Part shown: positions 1 through 12,384 of the stretch, piece by piece | Position numbering within the stretch: position 1 is the first letter of the stretch | Layout of the letters: the number at the start of each line of letters is the position of its first letter | Assembly: GCA_030052745.1 (NCBI GenBank) | Contig: JANBVO010000050.1 | Coordinates: 127,985 to 191,984, forward strand | DNA length: 64,000 nucleotides | Source: Pleurostoma richardsiae | Lineage: Eukaryota > Ascomycota > Sordariomycetes > Calosphaeriales > Pleurostomataceae | Direction: 5' to 3' | Made by a program: the position numbers and the translations under genes | Notes under the pieces: generated by a model | What the model was told of the DNA's origin: nothing | Database searches by the model: none | What the model saw: the letters and a program-made list of their open reading frames with translations, nothing else

Positions 1-2
1 AG

Positions 3-498
3 TATTTCTCATATGACGGGGTCGGAGTTAGAAATAGGGAGAACTTCTGGTATAGCCAGGCAGTGCGAGTTGGCGATCGGATAGAGTGTGCAGGACAAGA
101 TATGAACCGCAGATCACAGCCGATGCACAATCTCGCGAAGCGCTCTCGTGGCAGTGCACTGACGTCTCAACATAGGTGGTTGGGACCCTGCCACCGGGGA
201 GTTCTACAAAGAGATAAATGCACAGATTGATCAGGCTTTCAAGAATGTGGAGCTCAACTTGAAAGACGCCGGTGGCAAAGGATGGTCGCAGGTGTACCGG
301 GTGAATTCGTACCACGTACCCCTCAATAACGAGGCGCTCGAAGCGATGGTGAGGAACTTCAAGAAGTACATGCCCGACCACCAGCCAATCTGGACCTGCG
401 TCGGCGTCACTCGACTTGGAGAGGACGATATGCGTGTTGAGATCGAGGTAGTTGCTCATGACCCCGAAAGTGCTAAGTCCTCGGCAGCGCAAACTTGA
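3..498 (+). CDS. RidA/YjgF family protein, 5' end outside window, splice donor damaged
   Basis: Two exon blocks, 3-99 and 176-498, read as one RidA (enamine/imine deaminase) domain: YSQAVRVGDRIECAGQ, then GGWDPATGEFYKEINAQID, then the NSYHVP and IEVVAHDP segments typical of the family's last strands. RidA proteins hydrolyse reactive enamines made by PLP enzymes. The N-terminus lies left of the window. The join keeps frame (phase 1) if bases 100-175 are removed; this 76-nt stretch ends in CATAG, but its first bases are ATATGA where a GTATGA donor is expected. A substitute donor GTGCAG at 87 would also keep frame and delete Ala-Gly-Gln. The gene may therefore be mis-spliced or decaying. Family assignment is firm; functionality is uncertain. 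Confidence 0.72.
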
Positions 499-1349
499 TG
501 TGAAGAAAGCTTGGCGCAGTGAGGATATCGAAACCACGGATGACATCCCGCGCGTTTTAGTGAGTCTCGCTTCGTCCGGATGGTGAAGTGAGGGTTCAGG
601 CAAGTTGAGGCATTGCGCCTGAAGGTCTCTTCTGGTTCCGATTATCAAGAACTAGTTAATGAGCAGGTTCTATCTAGTATAATTAATGCCAGACGTGGGT
701 TTCTACCGGCTAACTTTCGCCCACCAGAACGCATTGAATCGTGCCCTCGCAACTTCTACCTGGGCGTCTTTCTTACATACGTTCGCCTCATGAAGGGCTT
801 AGTTGCCTTCTCCGTGGAGCCGGGTTTAGAGGCCTGCATTATGGCTTAGTACACTCGTCTAATGACGGTATTCTCCTTCAATGGCAAATAAACACTCTCG
901 CTTTCCTGGGTCGAAGATATCCCACGGCAGAAATTCGTCAAGGATATCGCCTAGCTTGAGTTCTACTCATGCAATGATGGAGAATCCTCCGGGGGTATTG
1001 GGGACGAGCACAAGAAGTGTGGCTTCGTAGAGTATGCGGCTTTATGGAACGACCGCCGGTTGAGTATCCTCGGAAAACTGCATCTCTACAAGCCTGAAAG
1101 CTGCAAGCCTATGACCAATGAATTGGCCCAGGAGATAAATCGTCGGCGCCTGGTATGAGAGGCCGGGGTCTCTTCGTGTCCTCAGATAGGTAGTGCAGTT
1201 CATGTTGCTGTGTTCCTCATTTTGCTACAGGATCGATACGGCCTAATTATTGTCATAGCTAGACACTCATAGACGCTCATAATATATATGTGCGCTTTAT
1301 ACTCCTCGACAGAGGGTATGTAAAATCCATTATTTTCCCCCAAGGCCTC
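499..1349. other. Intergenic, no convincing gene
   Basis: No recognisable gene. A plus-strand open stretch at 957-1156 (containing KKCGFVEYAALWNDRR) reads like protein but has no start and a stop just upstream; it may be a relic exon of an unrecognised gene. Confidence 0.4.
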
Positions 1350-3298
1350 CTACGCGCATCCACACACGTTAAGCAGCGCCACACTGGGATCGTGGTCCGA
1401 CACGACGTCCGCCGGCGCCGCCCACGAGTTGACATGGACGTGCTCGTACTGCGCCTTACCCTCCAGCGCCGGGCTGACATACATGTGGTCTAGCGCCTGC
1501 GTGTTCATATCGTACGTGTACGTGTAGCGCTCCTCGGACGCCATGCCGACCACCTCGTCGAGGTCGCGGAGCCCCGACGTGGACGCGAACACCTCCATGG
1601 GCTCCACGAAGGTGAACTCGTTGAAGTCGCCGGAGGTGATCACGCGAGCAGAAGAGTCCTCGGCGAGGATCTGGCTGATAAAGGCCTAGACAGGTCGATC
1701 GCCCGGTCAGTTCCACGGCCTCATTGTACTCGACAGGGAAACACTGGTGTATCACTCACCCCTGTAACGTTGGCCTGCTTGAGCCTGTTCGCCACTACTC
1801 CGTTGATAGGCGGCCGTGCGTCTCCCTCGAGCGAGCTACTTCCGCCCTTCGACGACATGTGAACGTTAATGGTGAAGAACGGCTTCTTGGCGCCCTTAGC
1901 CAGCCATGCCGCCGCCAGCGGCTTCCTCGTTGCCTCCCACGCCTCATTCGCCGGGTCGATCCTTCCCGGGTTGAACTTCAGCTCCGGCCCCGGCAGCACC
2001 TCGTTCGCGTCCGTGCTCGACCCGGGGTTCGGCTTCCAGAGGCTCAGCACCTCCGGGCGGTACAGGTACGCGACGCGGATATTGCCGCCCGGCTGCCCGC
2101 CGTCCTCGCCGTCCACAGGGTCAATCTCGACCCACTCGTAGGTCACGTTGCCGGCGGCCTTGATGGCGGCCGTCAGAGCCGCGAGCGTGGCGTTGGCGCT
2201 GACCACGCCGTTGTCGGTCGGCCCGGAGTTGTCCTGGATTTCCTGGACGAACATCAGGTCCGGGGCGCCGAGGTGCGTGGCGATGTGCGCGGCGACCTTG
2301 GGCACGTGGGCCGACGTGGGCGCCATATTCTCGACGTTGTAGTCGCCTACCGTGATGGCGCGGCAGTTGCGTTGGCTGGTCAACGAGGTGGGCGGGTAGG
2401 CGGCCGTGGCGTTGACGGTGGTCTTGAGAGCGGTCAAGGGGAGGATGTAATAGAAGCCGTAGGATTGGTAGATGACGCCCGTGATGTCCTCCACGAGGTC
2501 GCCGATCTTGGATTGCGTAGGATTCCTGGTCCCGTCGAGGGGAGAGCCGACGATAACGGTCTCTGGGTTGGAGTCTACAGGAACAATGTAAGCTATCCTG
2601 AGGCATCTGGGGCACCGAAAGGACTAACCCTTGTCAGACATGGTGAGACTGCCATGGGCACTCTGACCCGTCACAGGCCAGTCGCCAACGACCCAAGTCT
2701 CACGGTACGAGTTAGGTCTGCCGATGACTCTCGGGCTCCGAACTGTGACAAGTTCGCCTGAAAGGCTCTCCCAGAAGTCAAGGCCGTATGACGTGGGATC
2801 CAAGACGGGATTGACCGCAGAAATATTGGCTACGGCATTGGGCAGCGCATAGATGTCACCGCCGTCAAGACTGGTGTACTGGACTGTCGGTGGCGCGAGT
2901 GTGTCCTGGCCGATGATGAGGGGCGTAACGGTGTTGCCGCTCGACAGGATCTTGACGTTCTTAGGGGACCCAAGCTCGGTGAGGTATAGATACGACGAGC
3001 TGGACCTGTACTCGCTGACTTTCGCGTCTAGAGAGATGAGGTCGCCGACGGTAAGATTGGTTCCGACGGAGCTGCTGTAGACGTAGATGGACTCGGAGGT
3101 GCGCACATCGTCGTCTGGAGTGGTGGACCGGATCCAGATGCCGCTGGATCCCTTCGCCGTCACCACACCGGTGATGTTGGACAGCGTCTGGCCAGAATAT
3201 GGGGACAGAAACTTGTCGCCATTGATCTCGGCGATGGTCACCGCCGCTACTGCTGTCTGCAGTGTCGCGATGACCGCCCAAGGCCCTGCGAATCTCAT
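1350..3298 (-). CDS. Secreted nuclease, endonuclease/exonuclease/phosphatase fold
   Basis: Three exons (2629-3298, 1760-2574, 1350-1685; introns 54 and 74 nt) give 606 residues. A signal peptide (MRFAGPWAVIATLQTAVAAV) is followed by an OB-like region of about 200 residues and then a C-terminal EEP domain. The EEP metal and catalytic motifs are visible in order: GDYNVEN, MFVQEIQDN (catalytic Glu), INVHMSSKGG, SGDFNEF and the final SDHDPS His-Asp pair. This architecture matches extracellular DNases of the ExeM/NucH type, which degrade DNA outside the cell for nutrients or to disarm extracellular DNA traps. The introns are GT-AG and phases match. It stands alone on the minus strand. The family is firm; DNA as substrate is inferred. 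Confidence 0.87.
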
Positions 3299-4432
3299 CT
3301 TTACGCAGTCAATTCGAGTTCGCCAAGACGTCTGCCGATCGAGTATCGAGCGTGCACTTCGAAGATCTTGCCCGCCCTCGTCCCCCGGCGGGGCCTCGGC
3401 ATTTATTCACCTGCATCGCGACGCGCCCAGACCATGGACAAGGACCGGAGGGCGGCGAAGGCCCAGCTGGCTAAAGCGGTGCGCCGTCGGAATCCAGGGG
3501 TGCATCGAGACCCCCCCGCCTCTCATATCGCAGGCTGCGATGCACGTTGCAACGCCAGCCGCACGGCCGGGCACCGAAGAAGCAGGTGGGATGGCCGCCA
3601 AGATTGACCAGCCGGGAGTGGGCTTGCTAGGCCGGCATCTGGGGTGCCTGATTCGGCCTGGGACGCTCAGGGACGCTGCAGGCAATCAGAGTCTATCTGC
3701 GAATGAGATGCTTCACGTGCTCGACGCCCGGCGCTTCCCAGATTAGGACAATAGAACCTGCGATATGTCTGCTCCGCGGGCTGTTGCAGGCGGTTCCATT
3801 GCACATTCGACGTTTTATATTCCACACTGGCTCGAGATGCCGGGACTGCTGGTGGAGATTGAGCAGGAATTCCGGGGCTTCGAGCGGCGAAACTGCGGCC
3901 TCAAGAATGCCTATCGGCCATTCATTCACGTTATCGCGGCCTTCACGGCTCGATAACTCATTTGCAGGTTGCAGCACAGCAATGCGAGAGCCGCCTCAAT
4001 CTTCGTTCAAATGAACAGACCCCCAAATGAGGATTTCATGCGACACTTACTGCTAAGCTCAACAGGTTGATAGAAGACGATAACGGAACGTAGGGTGTGT
4101 CCGCAGAAGCTTGGTGATAACTGGAGCTCGGAACACCAGGGCTGATCACACTACGTCACGACTCTCCGTGTATCCGTATTAGCGGTTCCACGATTACATC
4201 GAACATCATAATTGCACTTTCAGTTTCAGCATATAAAGTGACTAGAAATCGAGGGATTTATAAGAACTTTGGTTATTACTCTATATATACTGCTGAGGTT
4301 CAAAACTGTCTTCGTTTGCCAAGAGATCGTCACTCAAGCCATACTGATAGTGCTGGACACTACCTAATACTACTACGTTGTCCCATCGTCCCGTCATCTC
4401 AAGACATCTAAGGCCCGGAACACTTAACAGCA
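3299..4432. other. Divergent promoter region between nuclease and FMN enzyme
   Basis: No gene recognised. A TATA-like run CTATATATAC lies at 4281-4290, about 145 bp upstream of the FMN enzyme start. The nuclease is transcribed leftwards and the FMN enzyme rightwards from this interval. Confidence 0.5.
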
Positions 4433-5808
4433 ATGTCAGACCCTTCGTCGCCATTCATCAAGAAGCGAGACAGCCCGTCGTGGGGCCTCTACCAGCGGGA
4501 GAACTTCTGGAAGGCCAACAATGGGGAGGTGCCTCCGTTCAACACTCGTGGGTAAATGCAACATCCTCCCGGGAGGACGGTCCCATTGATACACATACAG
4601 ATCCGGACCGGCTCGAAGAGCTGGCCAAGAAGAAGCTCACCGAAGCCGGATGGTACTACGCCTCGTCTAACGCCGGGCTCTCTCACACCCACCTGGCCAA
4701 CCGCCAGGCCTTCTTCCGGCACAAGATCGTACCTAAGCAGCTGGTAGACACCAACAATCGCTCCACCAAGACCACCATCTTCGGCCACGAGGTGTCCGCT
4801 CCGATCGGTATCGCCCCCATCGGAATCAACAAGATCTACCACCCCTCGGGCGAGCTGCCCGTCGCCAAGGTGGCCGGCGAGCTCGGCATCCCATATTGCC
4901 TGTCCACCGCCGGCTCCTACCCTATCGAAGAGGTGGCCAAGGCCAACGACGAGGGCCGTAACTCAACCACGCCTCGAAGCGCCTCGGAGGACCGCGAGAA
5001 GATCCCATCAGGCCCGCGCTTCTACCAGCTATACATGCCGCACGACGACGAGCTGACGGTGTCGCTGCTGCAGCGCGCACACGACTCCGGCTTTACGGCC
5101 TGCATGCTGACTACTGACACGTGGCAGCTCGGCTGGCGGCACGATGACGTGGCGACCTCCAACTACGCCTTCTACCGCGGCATCGGCGCCGACTTGGGGC
5201 TCAGTGACCCTGTCTTCCAGAAGCGGTTGGCGGAGAGGGGCATCGACCCCAAGAAGCAGTCTGGGGAGGCGGGAGCGGCATGGATCGACAGTATCTGGCA
5301 CGGGCGCGCGTGGACGTGGGAGAAGGCCGCCTGGGCGAGGGAGAAGTGGCAGGAGATCAGCGGCGGGAAGCCGTTCGTCATCAAGGGTATCCAGCGTGTC
5401 GAGGACGCGGAGAAGGCCGCCGAGCTCGGGTTTGAGGGCATCGTCGTCAGCAACCACGCGGGGAGGCAGGTCGATGGCGCGATCGCCAGCCTGGACGCGC
5501 TGGAGCAGATCGCGGAGCGTGTCGGGGACCGGCTGGTGGTCATGTTCGACAGCGGGGTGCGCGGCGCGGCGGACGTGGCCAAGGCGCTCGCACTGGGCGC
5601 CAAGTTCGTTTTTATCGGGAGGCTGTGGATCTGGGGGCTCAGCATCATGGGCGAGCACGGAGTGAGGCACGTCCTGCGCGGGCTACTGGCCGACTTCGAC
5701 ATCCTCATGAACGTTGCCGGAGTGAGGAGCGTTGCGGAGATCGACCGCAGCCTGTTGGAGTCTCTGCCCAAGTCATACAGCCTCCTCAATGAGAAGAGCA
5801 AACTGTGA
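4433..5808 (+). CDS. FMN-dependent 2-hydroxyacid oxidase / lactate 2-monooxygenase-like
   Basis: Exons 4433-4547 and 4601-5808 (53-nt intron, donor GTGGGT) give 440 residues. The ATG at 4433 opens MSDPSSPFIKKRDSPSWGLY, the conserved N-terminus I know from fungal lactate 2-monooxygenase-like proteins. The alpha/beta-barrel flavoprotein signatures follow: APIGIAPIGI near the FMN phosphate, FYQLYM, LTTDTWQLGWRHDD, FVIKGI (FMN-contacting Lys), VSNHAGRQVDG with the catalytic His and substrate-binding Arg, and DSGVRGAADVAKALALGA. The reaction is oxidation of an L-2-hydroxyacid at the expense of O2 or another acceptor. The usual SNHGGRQ reads SNHAGRQ here. Whether it is an oxidase, monooxygenase or dehydrogenase cannot be told from sequence. 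Confidence 0.85.
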
Positions 5809-6166
5809 GGTCATATGGGACCGATCTTGGGAGTCCTTGATAGAGCTGGGTAGGAAGTACATTGTACCCGTTATAGGATCACACAAACCACAGCAATGAA
5901 GTGTCGTCTGATCTTCGATAAGAGTACAGAGACTTATGGGGAGTCCACGAGGAGAAGCTAAAGGGGGGCTGCTCACGAGTACTTTGGTACTTGAGGAAGC
6001 GATCGGTCACCTCAAGGCACCGAAATTTCGTGAAGTTGTGAATCCCTTCCCGCAACCTTCTCGCACGCTGCTTCTTTGCGCACACACTTCGGCAACAACG
6101 CGCTCTAAAGGCTGGTCACCACAACCACCGAAGCCTTTCGAGTCGTGGGCTCATTCAATCCTCACG
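5809..6166. other. Intergenic
   Basis: About 360 bp between the FMN enzyme and the BTB-like gene. No feature seen. Confidence 0.5.
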
Positions 6167-7433
6167 ATGGCAACTGGAGAGGCAAACCTTCGTCTCATAT
6201 CCTCTAACGAGGATAGGGAGGAAATGGAAGCCTTTTTCGGTGAGCGTGCCGAGCTGCCTTGGGCGTTCCTTGCCTGCTGTCGTATCCTAACAACATCTAG
6301 GTGTTAACTTCAAGGTCTCGAAATTTCACTACCTGCCGGCACTTGATGCCCAAGCAGCCGTGAATTCGCATGATCTTGTCATCATTGTTGATAAATTCGA
6401 AGAAGATCAACCGTGAGCAATGCTCCACCGCTCGTCCCACGCGTATCGCTAAAGAGCAGCAGGGACCGTGAAGATGAAACCCTCGGACTTGCATACGTTG
6501 TGTCCTACCAGCACCTTTCGCAGGCATCCGAATCATTCTGGTACTCGCTACAGACCTTTTCCCAGTTTCCGTGGGGGAACATGTTTGCCAGCATCCATGT
6601 TCGCACCAGAAATGAAGCGGCTTTCCACCACTTCTTCACCGGTTTGTTGACACCATGGGTGTATGGCGACATAAGCCAAGATAGGCCTTCGATTGAGGAG
6701 CTTTTTGAGATTGCGGCACTTTCGCGCCAGTACAAAGCGAACCACGGCCTTGCAAGCGTGCTAAATATCTGGGTCCAAGCTCTCATCGAGAAAGAGGGTC
6801 TCCCAGGCGAGCGACAAAGCTGGAACAACTTTGAGTGGCTCGTTGCTTCCCACGAGTTCGGCCTCCCTGAGATCTTCGACAGAGTTTCCCTCCGACTTAC
6901 GCTTGAGAGCCCTGTCGCAAGCACGCCCGATGGCCCGACGATCTGCCATCAGGAGACCGGTCGTCCGCTCACGCGTTGGCAGAAAGAGCAGCTCCCACTA
7001 GGCATACATGGTAAGCAGTGGGCCTACAGCACAGAGAGGTTGAGACTGCCGCTGACTAGAAATTGATTACGCAGAGAGAATACTGCAGTGCCGACAACAG
7101 TTCATCCAACAGAAGATCGGCAAGCTCAAGCGCTTGCGAGACAAGCAACTGTCGCTGAAATACCCAAAACCAGAGCATGGGGAACTGGTGGACGAAATTG
7201 TGGCACATGAAACCCTATGCTATGACGCCCTTGACTCCTTCCTCGTGAGCATAGGTCTTCCTCGACACTGCCTCGAGGACGACGAAAGTGACGGGCCCCA
7301 AAAAACGCTTGAGCATTGGGCAGAACAGGTCCAGTACCCAGTGGCGCATCTGCTGACCAGCAAGATGCCCTCACACGTCTTTCAGAGACTCGTCGCAGAG
7401 AAGCCGACAGGCCATTTAGAGGGCCCAGGATAA
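6167..7433 (+). CDS. Fungal BTB/POZ-like protein
   Basis: Four exons (6167-6239, 6301-6412, 6463-7010, 7075-7433) join in phase to 363 residues; introns are 61, 50 and 64 nt. The second acceptor could equally be at 6456 or 6459 without changing frame. The segment YVVSYQHLSQASESFWYSL fits the VSxxxLSxASPxF core of fungal BTB domains. EELFEIAALSRQYKANHGL fits the following helix of that family, and a later LQCRQQFIQQKI helix with a Cys-containing tail also matches. Such proteins are common, poorly characterised and often act as adaptors or nuclear regulators. An open stretch just downstream (to 7621, in another frame) could be an alternative 3' exon. The family call is moderate; no function is assigned. 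Confidence 0.5.
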
Positions 7434-8478
7434 ACACTCGTAGGAACTTCGTTCACGAACTCTGGGACGCGGCGGAGGACTGGAACGAAGAAGACCCTAC
7501 GTGGGTCGAGAAGAGAGTGTCGGTAGCTCCTGGCCAGTTCCGCCCGATTGAGTCGGAACATCGATGGCACATGGAGAACAAGAAAGCGGCTCAGTGCTAC
7601 CAGTATGCTGACCCGATGTGAGGGGGACCGGGGAAGCAGAGGCCTGACCTTTGTAACTGGACATCCCCATACAATTGTCTGTACGGAGTATCGTGATCTT
7701 GTTTGAGTAAGAGGGCGTCTCTTGTTAGCAATCAAACAGCAAGGTCAGAATTTTCGAATGGGAAAGTCTACTAGTGCTTTTCTAGCCTAGCACTGCGGCA
7801 GGCTGCACATAAATAAATCCCTGGAAATCCGATGTTCTAAATGGTGTCATGATCCCTTGAACTGGGGCCTGTAGCGTGGACGAAGAGTCGATATCACCGA
7901 GGGGTGTGTTCCTGGACACCGAGATGCCAATGATTTGTTTCGTAAACCTGGCTGAAGCATTCCTCCATAGCTTGGATGATACACCTTGCATCGAGACACC
8001 CAAAGGCCTTGTGAACGGCTCCAGAGACTTGGCAGGGCTCGAATGGTGGAGGTGGTGATCTAAATTCCGGTGGTTGACAATAACTCCGGCGGGACACCCT
8101 TCACAGGGTTGTTAGTGACGGATAACTCAGCAGGTATGCTCCTAGTGGGCACCAACAGACTTCAGGGACTCCACGGCGCTCATTATAGAAGAAGAGCAGT
8201 AAGATCCGTAAATTAAAGACAATGGCATTCTAGGAGGAGCATGAGCCTCTTTTGATAGCAATAATCAGCCGTAATTGACAAATAAAACGAGGATAGATCG
8301 TTCACCCTGATAAAGAGGAACTGTGGTTTTTAGCGGTGCACATCAATTGCGGCTAACTTGGCGTCTTAGCTCAGCAACATATCCGGAGGGGTGCAGACGT
8401 AGAATCCTTCGACAGCGGCAGCCAGAATGCGATGATCAACCGCCTCTCCGGAAGCACCTTGGCCGATGAGAGACAGCG
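7434..8478. other. Intergenic
   Basis: No convincing gene. The first 190 bp stay open in another frame and may be a 3' exon of the BTB-like gene; the rest shows only short open stretches on both strands. Confidence 0.4.
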
Positions 8479-11344
8479 ATGGAAAGCGCGCAAGATGCCA
8501 GTGGCAGCAACGGACCGGGGGCGCCAGACCAACTCGAAGCGAAGAAGCGCAACCGCATTCGCTTCTCCTGCACGACGTGTCGCGAGAAGAAGTAAGATGC
8601 GAGCCTCCAACCCATTCATTCCCCAACTGCCCCCCTGTTGTACCTCCGGCCCGGAGAGTCCGGAGATCTGCTTCAACCGCATCTCCGGGGCCAACGCTGT
8701 GTGCGCCGCACTCCCGCGCTTAATCACTCCCATCGCCCCCCATCCATCCCTCCTGTTGGCCCCGTGGCCCCCGAGTTCAATGTCGCCTCAGTCACTAACG
8801 CCTCGTTAGGCTGAAATGTAACCGCGCATCGCCCTGCGACCAATGCGAGAAGCGGGACATCGCCTCCACTTGCGACTACGTGCCGTACGTCCACGGCCGT
8901 GCTGAAGGGAATGGAGGCCGTCCGCCGTCCGCGCCATCGGCTCGTGGCGCCGGGCCGTCGAGGCCGAGGCAGCCCACCAGCGAATCGACTCTGCAGGCGC
9001 GCCTGAAGCACCTTGAGCGCCTGGTGCAAGTGCTCAAGTCGCAGCGGAAAGACTCTAGCTCCCGCCGCGGCTCAGAAGCACAAGATGTCCTTGTCGACTA
9101 CGACGACGAGATGGAACCCGGCCCGAATATTGGGAACGAGGCGTGCCAGCAGTTCAAGGAAACAGCTGGCCCCATTGTCGATGATCTTCGATATATATCC
9201 GGTGCCAACTGGGAGGCAATCCTGGATGATGTGAGTCTACATGGGAGGCTTCACTGCGACATGTCAACGGGGCTGCAATATCTCAAGGAGACCTCCTGTG
9301 CTGATGAGACGCGATAGATCACTAAACTCACGGACGACCTGAAAACCGTCGATGATGAAACGTTAGACTACCCTGGCGTCGACTTCGAGATGCCGGAGTC
9401 TGCTCAGCAAGGTCCCATCCTTCTGCTCGGCACATTCCCAAAGACATCACTCCAAGATATGCTCACATTCCTGCCCCCACGACCCGTCACCGATCGCCTG
9501 ATCGCCCGATTCTTTGCGGGCAAGGAGCCAGCATGGCTCCTCTTCCATATCCCCGTCTTTCTAAAGAAGTACGAAGAGTTCTGGCAGAACCCCACGGCAA
9601 CATCCTTCACTTATCTGGGTCTGCTCTTCGTCATGATCTGCCATGCCGCCCTGTTCTGCCTTCGCGGCGATGAGGAAGTCCCTGGGAATCTGGGCAGTCC
9701 GAGCCACGTCTGCGACGTCTTTCGGATACGTACTGCGCATTGTCTGGCGCTTGACGACTACACGAAGCCCGGAAACCACAAGGTCGAGACTTTGCTCCTC
9801 TACTTCGGCACCGAGTACCTCCGGCAAAACGACGCTGCTCTTGGGACGTCGGTCCTACTGTCAGTCATTCTGCGGCTTGCCATGCATATGGGCTTCCATC
9901 GCGATCCGAAGCACTACAAGGAAATGTCTCCATTCGAGGGTGAGATGAGGCGCAGGAAATGGACTCTGCTGACGGAGATCGATGCCCTCGTATCTTTCCA
10001 GTTTGGCCTCCCACCCAACACGCTCAGAGAGTACTACGACACGCAGCCACCGCGGAATCTCCTCGACGAGGACTTTGATGAGTCGAGTACCGAGCTGCCT
10101 CCGTCTCGCCCTGAGACGGAACGCACCTCCGCTCTATACACGATCATCAAGTCCAGGGTCATGGGAGTCTTCTCTCAGATTCTCAGGAGCATTAATTCAC
10201 GGAGCACGCCGCCATATGAAGAGGTCATGAAGCTAGATAAAAGGCTCGAGGATGCTCATAACACCTTCCCACCCATGTTACGCATGCGCAACTTCAGCCA
10301 ATCTATTATCGATCCCATCGACCTCATCATGCAACGCTACTGGCTCGAACTCCTTTACCAGAAATGCAGGTCTGTGCTTCATCGCAAGTATCTCGGTGTA
10401 GCGAGGATGGATTCACGATACGCCTACTCTCGGTGGGCATGCATTGACGCAGCCACGAAGACGTTGAAGTGCCAGTACGACATTCACATGGAGATCCAGC
10501 CGGGAGGGCGGCTGTCTAAAGACAGGTGGTTCGTATCCAGCCTGAGCGTCCATGACTTCCTCCTGGCAGACATGATCCTGTGCTTGGAGCTTTCATATCT
10601 GCTCAAGGGCATCGAGCCGAGTCCCCCTGGCGTAGTCGACGCGGCTTCGCCTAGTACTGCGGAAACGGTCATATCGAAGGACCAGCTCCTTGAGTTGCTG
10701 CGAACTTCTCGCTCCATATGGCAGACGAAGCGGAAGGAGTCCGCCGAGGCGAACAGAGCCTTCAAGATCCTGTCTCGCATGCTCAGCCTCTCCACGGGGG
10801 TGGATTACTCCAGTTCCCCCGAGTCGTCGGGCAACGTCCCAGAGCCAACCGACGTGACACAGCCTCCGGTCTTCCAGTTCACACCACCACCAGGTCAGTC
10901 TTCGTTCGTAATCGTGAAGGATCATCGCCCGAACTAACTTGCACCTAGGAACTGCGTCAGCTCCTCCGGTCTCCAGGGTCGGTTTCTACCCTGCCACTGT
11001 ATCCAATCTTGCGCCCTCCAGCGGCGCTGCCACCCCTTGGGGCTCATCCACAGGAGTTCCGACCGCTGGTGGCCAGACAAACGTCGATTGGCCAGGTCTT
11101 TCCAACTTCGGAACACCGGACATGGCGTCTCTCGATAATTTGGGTGGACTTCTTGACCCCGCCACCATGAACACTGACTGGGTGCGTATACCAACCAGTC
11201 TTCGACTACCGAACCCGCACCCTTGCTGGTTGCTGACACTGTGGTTTTCAGGCGTTGTGGGATAATCAGATCCAGAACTCGAGCGCGGATATGCTGCAGA
11301 TACCGTGGAACGACTTCTTTCAAGGAGGAAACACCGGGCTTTAA
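8479..11344 (+). CDS. Zn2Cys6 transcription factor with fungal-specific TF domain
   Basis: Five exons (8479-8591, 8810-9230, 9318-10893, 10949-11181, 11252-11344) give 811 residues. The binuclear zinc cluster is split by a 218-nt intron: FSCTTCREKK, then LKCNRASPCDQCEKRDIASTC, which supplies six cysteines. A linker and a coiled-coil-like helix (LQARLKHLERLVQVLKSQRK) follow, as expected for dimerisation. The middle region is a fungal-specific transcription factor domain: LSVILRLAMHMGFHRDPKHY and RRRKWTLLTEIDALVSFQFG are its hallmark helices. The C-terminus is low-complexity and ends in WNDFFQGG, a possible acidic/aromatic activation patch. It acts in the nucleus at CGG-type sites. The target genes are unknown. 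Confidence 0.88.
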
Positions 11345-12384
11345 GGACTGTGTTTGGACGGCGTTACGGCTTGGCTTGTGAGGCGGGGACTTTACGACTG
11401 TTGACGATATTCCCACACATTTAAGAGCGCTTACTCGACTCAGTGATACCATTGTAGACTCTCCCACAATACGATCCCATTGGACTGCGCCGTTGCGCCT
11501 GTATCATCCATCTGCAGCTGTCTGACCCCCAACCGCCCGCCCTTGCAGGGTCGAGTCCCTCCCAAATTACGCACAGTAAGACGGCTTGCGTACCCGTCCA
11601 AGCTCCAGGCACCACACTTTGGGCTGCCGGAGCCCCTGGGACTCTCGTATTGGGAGTCGCGGCCGCAATCCCCGCCGAGGCTCAGCTGGCATGGCCTACA
11701 GAGGCGGCAGTCCCTGAAAGTACTGATTGGTCGGCGCAAGCGAACCTCCGTGATTGGAGCACCATTACGGCGGTAGAAACTGACAGCTGGTAGGGCTGCA
11801 TGGCAATCACCTGCATACACTAGAATCTGACGGAGACAGCAAGGCCGGACGTCCTTCTGCCATTAGTCAGGAGGATCGCTAAGGGATACCATCTTCGACT
11901 CGCCCAGGTCTATCAGGGGAGCTGGGGTGAGAAAAGCTCGCGATTTCATGACGTAGGAGGACAGCCGTTCCATGCTGACTGAGAGTCAGAGAGTTGCCAA
12001 GCCGCATCCATGCGACAGAAGCCGGAGGAACCAGCCCGGCGATAATGTCTCCTGCTCGGGATCCGGGGCTGGTTCGGGGGGCTGAAAAGTAGACAACCAC
12101 GCCGTGGAAGATCCACGGATGCACTGCCTTTGCCTTTGTGACCTTTTTTCCCCCTTGATGATCTGCGTTGGGGTATGTCTGTCGTATTCCGGGTGCAATC
12201 ATAGTGAGGGCCGGTACGAGTGCGTCGAGGGGAGAGAAGAATGGCTATAAGAAGGGCCGCTTCGACCGTGGGAGCTGTGAACCTGGGAGATATGATGAGC
12301 ACGGAGACAGGAAAAGACCACATTGACTTACCCAGGCAGAAACATCCAAGACCAGCAGACCAGGGGTAAGAATCATCAGCGGCC
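11345..12384. other. Intergenic
   Basis: No gene supported. Open stretches on both strands lack family signatures. Confidence 0.5.

Noticed and set aside
1724-2761. 345-codon open frame antisense to the secreted nuclease
   Set aside because: Shadow of the nuclease exon; Arg/Gly/Val-rich with no motif.
4378-4600. Unspliced N-terminus for the FMN enzyme starting upstream in the same frame
   Set aside because: It has no ATG and no similarity to the family, whereas ATG 4433 plus a 53-nt intron restores the conserved N-terminus.
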